A DNA stretch of 64,000 bases from Chromera velia (taxonomy: Eukaryota > Sar > Chromeraceae), in the NCBI GenBank assembly GCA_018398765.1, contig JAHBMJ010000212.1, positions 10,769 through 74,768 of the forward strand, in the 5' to 3' direction. Of this stretch, positions 54,680 through 64,000 are shown piece after piece (positions within the stretch are counted from its first letter, which is position 1; every line of letters begins with the position of its first letter). The notes beneath the pieces were generated by a model, which was given only the letters and a program-made list of their open reading frames with translations, made no database searches and was not told the DNA's origin. Position numbers and translations under genes: made by a program.

Positions 54680-55420
54680 TTCTACCTGCCTGACTGTCTC
54701 CGAAATTTTGCCCTTCTTGCCTGCTTGACTGCCCTCCAGTTTTCGGCCTTTCTGTCTGGCTAAATGCCTTCCCAATTTCGGCTTTTCTGCCCGCCCTATT
54801 GCCTTTCTAATTTCGGCCTTCGCCGCGCTCCCAATTTTGGTCTTCCTGCCTGCCCGATTGCCTTCCCAATTTCGGCCTTCTTGCCTGCCTGACTGCCTTT
54901 CAGAGTTTTGCATTCCTGCTATGCTGGCTGCTTTCCGATTTTGGCCTTCTTGCCTGCCTGACTGCCCTTCAAATTTCAGTCTTTCTGTCTGCCTCAATGC
55001 TTTCCAAATTTCAGCCTTTCTGTCTGCCTGACTGACTTTGCAATTTTAGCCTTCCTGCTTGTCCGGTTGCCTTCTCAATTTCGGCTTTCTTGCGTGCCTG
55101 ATTGCCTTCCCTATTTTAGCCTTCCTTCCCGCCTAAGTTTCCTCCTAACGCTTCCTAATTTCGGTCATCCTGCTTGCCCGATGGCCTTCCCAATTTTGTT
55201 CTTCCTGCTGGCCCGACTGTCTTCCCAAGTTCGGCCTTCTTGTATGTCTAACTGCCTCCCAGAGTTCGTTCTTTCTGCCCACATGCCTGCCTTCCAATTT
55301 TGGTCTTCTTGGCGGCCTGACTGCCTTCTAATTTCAGCCTTCCTGCTCGCTTGATTGCCTTCCCGATTTCAGTCTTCCTGCCCGTCCGATTGCTTTCCCA
55401 ATTTTGGTCTTCCTGCTTTC
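54680..55420. repeat. 35-bp tandem array inside copy C
   Basis: About 20 head-to-tail units, the reverse complement of the array in copy B, with pattern TTCCCAATTTCGGCC then TTCCTGCCTGCCTGACTGCC. Unit-to-unit divergence is moderate and no spacers are present. The region between 54,318 and 54,680 is unique sequence shared with copy B. Confidence 0.92.
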
Positions 55421-55960
55421 ATGTATCATTCTAATATAAATTAAAGATACAGGTTATGTTTGCATGCATGCTTTTATATATATTCTGGCGATTCGACTGA
55501 CTTTCTGTTTGTGTACACGTATTTCTACAGGTGGCGTTTACGGGTGTGCATGTTTGATATATACTGAGATGCTCTCCCCCTCCCCCCTCCCTGCCCCTGA
55601 CACGCCTGCCGTTGAGCAGTGCCTCATATGAATTGAAAACAAAACAGTTATGATCATGAGAAGAAATGCTTCAATTGGATTAATTCAGAGCCATTCAGAT
55701 ATATTTTTTATTATGTTTTCATCTTAGCGTTAATTTACGATGATAGGTACCAGACAATTTATGGTTTTGAAAAAATATATACTCTATATATACATTTTTT
55801 TATTTCATTTTTTAAACATCTTACTAAGCTTAAATAGTCTTAAATAAATTATGAAAATCAATTAGTTTAAAGGTTAAACTATCTATTTTAATGTTTTAGA
55901 AACTAAATTTTTCAAAGTCACTTTCCAGTACAAAAGTTTCAATTGTCAGTACAGTCAGTT

Positions 55961-58411
55961 CAGGAGAGGTGATACGGAGGCTTCGCAGGAGGCCGAGCCC
56001 CTGGCTCTAGTTCGATCTTGAAGTCCAGGTCTCCCCTCCTAGATGGGAGCTTTGGAATCTCATCCGGAAACAACTCTATGTTCTCTTTCAAGATCTCTCT
56101 TGCTGCAGGGTGCAGGGAGGGAGATGCTATCACTTTTTTGTATTCACAAAAGGGGGGCTTCCTTTCCTGTATCCCCTCCTTAGTTCTCGGGTCGACTTCA
56201 ACTTCTCCCACCTCCTCTCTCCTTTCTCTCTCAACCTCCGTTTCTTCCTCCTCTCTCTCAATTCTTTCCAATCTGCAGAGAAAGAAAGGTGTTCCTTTTC
56301 TCATTTCTCTCGTGGCTTCTCTGACAGTCATGGGTCCATCTATTCGAGAACTCTTCTTCTCAGGAGTGGTATCGCCTCGAAAGAGGATCCTCTTTCGTTC
56401 GAAGTCGAACCACAATTTCTTCATTTTGGGACAAAAAACGGGATCACAGTCTTCATACCACCGCATCCCAAGAAACAAATCATATTTTTTGAAATCGGTG
56501 AGCGTGAAGCTGACCTGATCCTCGTATTTATCAATCTTCAGTCAATACCCATCCGTGGGAACGTACTCGGACACCTGGTGAGACGGGTCCCCTGCAAGTG
56601 CTCCCTCGCAATCAGTCGGCCTCCCAAACCTGCGGACAGGAAGGCCATGCGAATGAGCAAAGGAAGCAGATATGTAATTCTTATCTGCTCCCGGGTCAAA
56701 CAGGATCGTGACAGGTGTGTCGTTCACCGTCCCGCGAAGGCGCATCAAAACGGGTCGACGTCTGCCATCACCCGGGCATTGGGATGGACACTGTTCGCAC
56801 CTGCCTGCCGGTCCTTTCTGTGCTGCCCTGCTGTTCACGGTTCTTGTCTGCTGCAGAGGAACAGAAGGAAAAGAGGTTGGTGCAGCGTATTCATTCTCGA
56901 AAGGAACGGAGGCAACTGGGTCGACTGACCAGGGAAGCTGAGTACCTGGCGGCCTTTGAGGGCCGTCACTTTCCCTCAGAGCCTCTCTCTGAAGGGGTAC
57001 TACGGTTGACCTCAAGTGGTCGGTCTCATACGCTTCCCCGTCTTTGGATTCCGGCAAGCATTGGGGGAACAAGTACATACGGTTACAGTAGAGAACGTTG
57101 GGTCCTCTCCCATGGGTGATCCATGCATCGTCCTCTCTCTCCCCTGTTGCCCTTACTGGGCTCTCGCCGTGTCTTCGAGCATCCTCTCTTAAATCTGCAT
57201 CCCTCTCTCTCTCCTCATCCTCGTCTCCCCAATACTCATCCTCATACTCGTCCCCTTCAGCTTCGAGACAGGCGGGACGCACACCTGGCCATCTCCACGT
57301 AGGCCGCTGCCCCGAATTTCAGCTCTGACCATAGGGAGGCTGGCGTCGCCCCTGCCCGTTCTATCGTTGATCGTGCCCCCCCCAATGCCTGCGAGGAGGA
57401 TACTGCTGCTGCTGCTGACTCCTTTGGTTACCCCGGGGCGGAGGGACCCCATGCTGTTGGTTCTGAATCATTTGCCTCTCTCCACCCCTTCTCCAATCAT
57501 TCCTCCTGCCGCCACTGGGCTGGCTGCTGCGGGGGCCCAGGCAGTCGGACTGAATGTGCCCCCTCTCTTTGCATAAGTAACAATGGCCTTCTCTTCTCAG
57601 CTGCTGCTTCTCGGCTCGAGAAAGAGCACTTAGGTCCATGGGGACTGGTTCTCCGTTCTTCTTTTGCCCCACATTTGACTGCCCATGGTTTCAATGGTTT
57701 CCTCTGTTCCCCCTCGCAACTCTCTTCTCTGCTTTCAATGCTTCTGTGATCAGCTTCGGCAATGTGTCTGGTTTGGGGTGAACCCGTCCGATCTCATTGG
57801 ACACCGCTTTGGGGAGACCTGCCTTGTAGTCGTACATCAAGTCCGTCTGAGTCACGTCCGTCAACCGCGATCCCCCTGAACTCGTCCGTGTAATCCCATA
57901 CCCCCTTCTTCGCACAGATCTGTCTAATCTTAGATCGGAGGGTTTCCTGGACGTTGGGGTCTGGGAAGCTGCAGTACAACGCCTCCTTCAGTCCTTCCAA
58001 CGACGTGATGGGGATTCCTTCTGCCCTGGCCTCCTCTGTCAGCTTCACCTAGAGGGTCGGCGAGAGATAGGTCACTGTGATGGGGGCCTGCTCCTCTGGA
58101 GGGGTCTTCATGATGTGGTACAGGTTCTGCCACAAGGCAATCCAAGTGTCCACATCCTCGGCCTTCTCCAAAAAGATTTCGGGCTTCTTAAGCTTCACAC
58201 TGGGAGGCGGAGAGGGACGCGAAACATCGCCAGAATGGCTCTGGAAGGAAGACTAAGCAAGAGAACTCTGATGTCCTAACTGAGCTTTCAACTCAGCAAT
58301 TTCCTACTGTTGGTGTTCCGCAATCACCAACAGCTGCTGTACTTGGTTCAAAAGCTGCTCAAACCGTTCTTGGAGTGCAGCCTGGGCCTGGGGGTTTCCT
58401 ACCAGGTCCAT
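55961..58411 (-). pseudogene. second Ty3/gypsy remnant: gag, zinc knuckle, protease, start of RT
   Basis: Gag starts at ATG 58,411 (MDLVGNPQAQAALQERFEQL) with a coiled coil, and reads through TAGs near 58,305, 58,255 and 58,050. The zinc knuckle CYLCKERGHIQSDC lies at about 57,545-57,590, followed by Gln/Arg/Gly- and Asp/Glu-rich segments. The aspartic protease has TILFDPGADKNYIS (about 56,675-56,720; Pro replaces the usual Ser/Thr of D-S/T-G). The protein continues to the pre-RT region SPSLHPAAREILKEN and PPAKPPYHLS, related to the same region of the chromovirus at 32,880-33,030. It then stops at the end of TIR copy C. The rest of pol and both LTRs are missing. Confidence 0.8.
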
Positions 58412-59436
58412 CTCTTACGATCTCTCAACCTCAGTCTGTCAACATGTTGAAACACTTCAATCTGCGCTTCTGACTCCACTCAGAAGCTTCTCGGCCCTTG
58501 CCAAACGAGGCCCTGCTAGCACATGAAATGTAATCATAGCTAGCACGAGGCTTTAAGTTAAATAACAGATTAGAAGGTCTGTTCCTAGAAGCGTTCCCTA
58601 AAAGTCCTACTTCAAAGGCCGGTTTTCCTGATGGTCAATCTGAATGCCGTGAACACATGCCATCCTGAAGCTATATCGATTGGAGTGGCTACAGGCGCGC
58701 GCGCTTCCGCTGGGTCCTGCAAGGCGGGCTCATGCGTTCTCTCAACGCCATCGACCGGCCTACGCCAACGCTTAGAGGCGGCGCGGCTACGAGCATTCAC
58801 GTTACAAGGCCGGGACTTAAAGTAGAATTAACCTTTAAGAGTCATATACGTATGAGCATGTAGGAGCATTGTAAAATCAATGTCATTGCAACCATGCAGC
58901 GAGTACATCCGATTCAGTACTCTTTTCAATTGCATGGTCCATTGATCCTCCGAGTCCCTATATGCACCAAAAAGGACTACTACTGTCAGTGATTCATTCC
59001 AACCTCCAGTTGGCTTACAGAGATCATCACCCAGATTACAGAAAGTGAACAATTCTTGATCCACTAAACCGAACTGCCTCGTGCGTTGCCACCGAATGCT
59101 AAACACCTATTCATAGGCCGATGTCGATGGCGTATGATGATGATGATGACCCTTCAATATTTCAAACCGCACTGGACTAGGCACCGGACCTTTCTCATGC
59201 ATATGGTGCTTGTGCATTCATAACTGATGATTGAGGGTTTTTTCATGCATGTCGCATCCCCATATATGAGAGGCGGATCTAACCTAGTTTATTGATTTGT
59301 TCTGTCCTACGACTACTAGCGACGAAAATAGGCGTGACTTCGATCACCCTGATACAGCTGATCAATCGCGGCTTCACAACAGGTTGGACAATCAAAAGAG
59401 AGAGAAAAGAGACAGAGGCGATGCAGGGCAGAACCT
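58412..59436. other. 5' side of the gypsy remnant and intergenic DNA
   Basis: This should hold any leader and 5' LTR of the gypsy remnant, but I find no second copy of it in the window. A GC-rich block at 58,670-58,810 has frames on both strands without motifs. Confidence 0.35.
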
Positions 59437-59694
59437 TTGAAACACTTCAGTTCTTTCATTGAAAACTTGAAGCCAAATCACACTGAGTCGAAACGACTGG
59501 CTGCATATGTTTGCAGGCAGACGGTCGCCCCAGAGGGGGAGTACTTTACTCGAATGGAATACATTGACTTTGATGGGTGCAAAATTAAGGCTCAACCTGC
59601 TTGCTTGCAACGATGCAAGCTTGCTGCACGGCTGATCGACAAGAACGATTTGATGCTGGGTATCTATCTGCCTTCAAACCCTTCCAAGTCGGTA
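59437..59694 (+). CDS. exon-like frame, unknown protein
   Basis: About 86 codons of protein-like sequence lie after an acceptor-like CTTCAG at about 59,446-59,451 and before a possible GTATGC donor at 59,691. Segments include FIENLKPNHTESKRLAAYVC, RMEYIDFDGCKIK and CLQRCKLAARLIDKNDLM. The cysteines are spaced irregularly and no family is recognised. No adjoining exon could be identified, so it may be a chance frame. Confidence 0.3.
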
Positions 59695-60165
59695 TGCCAT
59701 TTTTGCTCTTTATGGAGCTGCAGTAAATCAACCCGGGGCTTTAGTCTCCTGCATGTATCGTAGGGAGAGGAAACAGCTCAGTCAAGTGATCAGGTGAAAG
59801 AGGAACTTTGGGTGAAACGTTCAATATCCGGTGATTGCATGCCGTGTAAGGGGTTTATTCGTGCTGACATACACCTCTTCGCGCTCGTTTTTCAAAGCTA
59901 GCATTTAGATGATGAGGAGACAAGCAAGGAAATGCCTCCATACATCCCTCATGGAGCGGAAAGGGAAAAACCAGATTCGAGTTGATTCGATTGGGACGAA
60001 GGCGTTGTGATCGATCGAAGGACAAATAGAAGAGCGAGGAAGGTCAAAGAGCTCCCTTGCATACATGCTCTATCAACCTGTCTATCTGTCTGTTTGTTTG
60101 TACGTCTCCAGCCGTCCTCCTTAATTGTCTGTCGGCCTTCTCGATCGCTCCCTCTCTTTACGCTT

Positions 60166-60181
60166 GTGTGTGTGTATGTGT

Positions 60182-60246
<65 letters not shown>
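60166..60246. repeat. (TG)n microsatellite
   Basis: About 40 TG units with a few TATG interruptions. Confidence 0.97.
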
Positions 60247-60247
<1 letters not shown>

Positions 60248-62614
60248 ATTGCTGCTTTGGTGCTCTGAGACCGCACATCGCTGACGTAGGCAAGATAAGC
60301 CAAGCGTGCTTGATTGGTCCGGTTCTTTCCGCTAAGGCAGGCAGGCAGGAGAAGGAAGGGAATGAATGTCCGGCTGTCTGTCCATTTGTCTGTTCGTTCA
60401 TTCATTCAGGCGGTACGTGAGGTCGGAGCGCTCATGGCCAGAGTCATTCTAATAGTATGAGGTGAGTTAAGTTGAATGGAATTGAGTCGGTCAGAAGGTT
60501 GCGCATCATGCAAACAAACAACCGTGCATACATGGATGGAGTGCTGACGCAAGCTTCTGTCTTATGGATGGATGGATGGATGGATAGATGGATGGATGGG
60601 GAGATGGATCGAATGCGAAAGATGGACGGACATTGAGTTTCTCTCTTTTAGGAGAATTAGTAGATCGCTCGCAGAGCAAAAACCCAATCGTACAAGTATT
60701 GTAGACTTGCTGCCGAACCTCCGAGAAGGTCTGAATGGACAGCACGAAGGGGTGTGAAGATTGATGGGGGGCAATATGGATGGACGGGTAGGTGGGGGGG
60801 TGGATAGGGGGATGCCTCGATGAACGTTCAGGCGTTCGGTAACTCACTTTTCATTCGATCAGCTTACTTCAGCTAACCTTCCCCACTTTCTGGTTTACTT
60901 TTTGAGACACAGGCAGGCACTTAGATCCGGTCAGACAGCTGTCGATCAATACAGAGACCTTTAATTGAATTGGTGCATTCAGTCAATGTATTTCCTTCAT
61001 GCAGCCTGGCCGAAAGTCCACCCATCCAACCAAAAAGCAGAATGGGGCGATCAGCTGAGGAACCAATGAAGAAAGGGGGGGGGAGTTGGAGAAAGAGTGA
61101 GGGAGGAACAATGGTGCTTTGCCCTATTAGTTCAGCTCAATGGAAACAAACAAAGAGCATCCAATGCATATATATGTGCACACGTAGAAGCCAGCAGCAG
61201 GCAAACAAGCAGGCAAGCAGGCACACACAAAGACTAGACTCACATGCCGTGCCGGTCGATTGAAACAAAACTCACTCATACGTCGAATCTTCCATTCGTC
61301 TATGGCTTGACTTTTTCAATCACTGAATGCATTACTCGCTTACTCATGCATACATACGCACATGCGAAGAGCCTAGCTTAAAGTAGGGCCACCTCTTCCG
61401 GATGGAACGAGGCCAGTCCTAGGTTGGCTCTCTTCCCTCCTGAATCTCCTTTCCTTTAAAATTCTTGCAATTGATTAAAACCACGCAAAAGGAGCGCCTC
61501 TTCCCTCCCTCTCCCTCTCTCCCTCCCCCTCTCTGGTTGTATGTCTTTGTTGATCTTCTCGTGGCACTTGCTGTGTTAAATATTTCTGCAGAGCCAGCCA
61601 GCCAGCCAGCCAGCCACCTTATTTAATTGTTTTTAGACGGTGAATGAAGTACGCAATTAAAGATTAAGCATGCGCTTGTGAGGCTGTCAAGCAAGCTAAT
61701 TCCGTTTGCCTACCATTCATTCATTCATCTCTCTCTCTCTCTCTCTCTCTCCAAAGGGAAGATATTAAATCAATAAATGGTCTTTCTGTCTTCCCTCCTT
61801 TCTCTGATGAGAGTGAGAATGCAAGTGCGGCCTCTCTCCTTTTGTCATCCAAATTAAAACAATCAGTGCCTAGACAGACTCTCAAGTTCTCTTCCTCGTC
61901 TGTTTCACATGATGCAGGGTGAGATTCTGTCTCGATCGATCATTGAGTGCATGTTTTCTTCATTGAGTGCATGCTTCTTTTAACTTTCTCGCTCTGTGGG
62001 AGGGTTCTCTGTCTGTCACTTCTTTCTGGTTTGTTTATGTCTTGGAAGCGTGCAGACAGACATGTATGAGAAATGTGTGACTTCAGCCCCTCCTTCCTGT
62101 GCGTCGGCATCCCCTCACTGTTCTCTCTCTTCTCCTCTCCCCTTTTCCTTCGAATTGGTGATAAAAGTACTGATGAAGGCACCCACCATCTCACATATAA
62201 ACTCATAGAGAGACAAAGAAAGACGGAGAAAAACGAACAATCAATCAAACAAACAAACAAAAAAAAAGAAAGAAAGACAGACAGAAAGACAGACAGAAAG
62301 AAAGAAAGAAAGAAAAGGAAGAAGGAAAAGGAACACACAGAACAACATCGGAACCGAGAGAGAAGAAATGATCTTTTTTGTCTGTCTGGTTGTTACGGTC
62401 CGTCTGTCAGGGTAGTCCCTTCTGCCTCTCCCCCTCCCGGCCTTAACAGAGGTAGAGAGAGAGAGACCGCAAAGTGTATGAACATTGCAAGACCAGTTTT
62501 TTCGGGCATACATTTCAACATGCCCTTTGATTTCGTCCATTTCATCATTTTGATATAAAGAAAAAGTAATCGATCATTTATTTATTCCTCTCTTCTCCAA
62601 TCCCTGCGATAAAA

Positions 62615-62728
62615 AACAGACTGACAGGCAGGCAGACAGACAGGCAGGCAGGCAGGCAGACAGACAGACAGATAGACAGACAGACAGACAGGCAGACAGA
62701 CAGACAGACAGATAGACAGACAGACTGC
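62615..62728. repeat. (GACA)n/(GGCA)n microsatellite
   Basis: GACAGGCA and GACAGATA steps over about 110 bp. The Cys/Leu/Ser/Val frames on the minus strand are shadows. Confidence 0.97.
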
Positions 62729-64000
62729 AAGCCTGAGTAGGCAATGTAATTCGAACTTGCATTTCCTCTCATACAAACGTGGACGATCGAATCTGGAACA
62801 CATGCAGATGGAATGTAAAATTAATTAAGTCGTCAGCAGACATTCCCTTCTGGTAATGCGAATGAAGGATTCGATCGATCTCACCTTGATGGGTGGGTGA
62901 TACACGGGTGCAGGCACCACAAACGAATTGAGAAAAATTATTCCACAGAAGCTGTTAAGCATAAACCCTCCCCTCCTTGCCGATTCCAATGGTTACCAAC
63001 CAACCAATCCAAACTTTGATTCTGCACATGTTGTGCTCCTCTGCATCATGCTTCTAAGTTAAGGTTGTCAAGACACTTAGTGACTTTGTAATCTAGCTTG
63101 TGATCCTTCATTTTGTTTTTACCGTCGTTTATATCTACAGATAGGTCTACATCTAGCTCGACATATTGATTGATATAATCGATTTAATTACTGCATGAGA
63201 TTGATTAAACCGTTCCAATATCTTCTTTTGTGGCACTTCAAATTTTACATAATTTTTTGTTCATAATTAAATTCATAATTTTTCATCTAGTTTTTCATCT
63301 AGCTGTTCGTTGACTCAGACTCGACTGTTTGATCCAGAGTTACAAGCTAGTGCTAGACAGTATTAACAAGTTAACTAGCGAATTAAGTACATGAGATTAA
63401 TTTTTTAAAAAATGAATGATTATTCAGATTTTTAAAATATGATTTTTAACAACAAAACATCTATATAATGTTATCGTTGGGGAAGAAACATTTAAGACCT
63501 GGTTATCGTTAGTTCAGAAGTTGTAATCAGAACTTGATTTCAATATATGAGTTTACCATGCATACCAAGCTGTATTACCTACAACTAGACTAAAATTTAC
63601 TCCAAAAATGACTTGAATTAAGTGTTTTCTCTTCTATCAAAGAATTGTATCAAGTATCATATATATCTAGGTCCGACGTGAGGGCAAAAGTCCATTTATG
63701 AAGGCACAAGCCTCCCTCTCTGCCTTCTTCTCTTTCTGCATCTGTACATGCAAGATTGTCCCACTGACGGTTTCAGGCACTCCCACACACATGTTCCTCG
63801 GCAGCTGCTCTCATTTCTCCGGAGCGACGTTTCGTTTTATTTTTCATGAATGCAGGCGTCGATCCACAAACAGAAGAGCGATCGAGACCTCGTACGTATG
63901 CACACTCACATGAATTAAGCGATCGAAAAGGGGGGGGGGAAAGAAAAGAAGAAAAGAAAGGTACAATTAAGCAAAGGAATACGTAAACTCCCTAACATGC

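Larger units (their letters stand above)
52464..55960 (+). mobile_element. TIR element family, copy C (most complete)
   Basis: The terminal inverted repeats are 52,464-52,510 and 55,914-55,960. Order: AT-rich left end, about 1.5 kb of unique sequence, a large palindrome (54,093-54,317), 35-bp array (54,680-55,420), AT-rich right end. No gaps, so this is the reference copy. No transposase-like frame. The frame at 53,561-53,764 is also open in copy A (30,915-31,175), but it is antisense to the frame in copies A and B, so no coding strand is favoured. The right end abuts a gypsy pol remnant. The left flank is unrelated to gypsy. Confidence 0.85.
59764..64000. other. microsatellite-rich intergenic region to the window end
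   Basis: Besides the listed (TG)n and (GACA)n tracts there are (GGAT)n at 60,564-60,602, (CAGC)n at 61,590-61,617, (CT)n at 61,728-61,752 and A/G-rich runs at 62,258-62,335. From 63,050 to 63,680 it is AT-rich with no frame of note. No gene supported. Confidence 0.5.

Noticed and set aside
3805-55960. TIR family as Helitrons or LTR elements
   Set aside because: The ends are inverted, not direct, and there is no TC...CTRR pattern, PBS or polypurine tract.
60007-60420. Frames over the (TG)n tract
   Set aside because: Val/Cys repeats come from the microsatellite and the flanks carry no motif.

Overview
This is eukaryotic nuclear DNA, probably from a protist or alga. GT-AG introns can be placed by eye, the putative proteins carry long Ser/Pro/Glu-rich disordered tracts, microsatellites are abundant, and decayed transposable elements fill most of the window. 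A chromerid or other alveolate-like alga is a tentative guess. It rests on overall style and on repeated TGCATGCA octamers, not on a diagnostic gene. I see no rRNA, tRNA, CRISPR array or bacterial-type operon.

Two loci look like intact cellular genes, both on the minus strand. One is a RING-H2 protein (20,002-24,827, possibly extending to about 26,040). Its zinc finger is split by a 1.38-kb intron that contains a 540-bp purine-only microsatellite, and its long disordered tail has triplicated basic motifs. The other is a five-exon gene (37,256-40,031) for a probable metallo-beta-lactamase-fold protein of about 322 residues, with every intron in phase 0. A few other exon-like frames (529-1,296; 12,421-12,706; 59,437-59,694) are weakly supported.

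The rest is layered mobile DNA. (a) One family of elements with 47-bp terminal inverted repeats occurs four times: 3,805-7,495, 8,868-9,036 (end fragment), 29,758-31,946 and 52,464-55,960. Its interior holds a large palindrome and a 35-bp tandem array, and it has no recognisable transposase. (b) A Ty3/gypsy chromovirus at 27,663-36,560 carries gag, protease, RT, RNase H, integrase and chromodomain. It has a hAT-like miniature element in its 5' LTR and a member of family (a) between gag and pol. (c) A second gypsy remnant lies at 55,961-58,411 and stops exactly at an end of a family (a) element. (d) A compact gag-only LTR element lies at 16,538-19,042, with both LTRs, a clear primer-binding site and a near-matching target duplication. 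(e) A large element at about 43,287-51,556 encodes a reverse transcriptase followed by a CCHC/PD-D nuclease-like region, preceded by unusual hydrophobic reading frames with an internal duplication. Its first 570 bp occur again at 41,587-42,174.

Most decayed coding regions stay in one frame over long distances and are broken mainly by TAG, TAA and TGA. Where the family residue is known, the stop sits at Trp or Gln positions, which points to C-to-T/G-to-A decay. The cellular genes lack such stops. The clearest candidate for something undescribed is the palindrome/array TIR family. The hydrophobic frames of the RT element come second.
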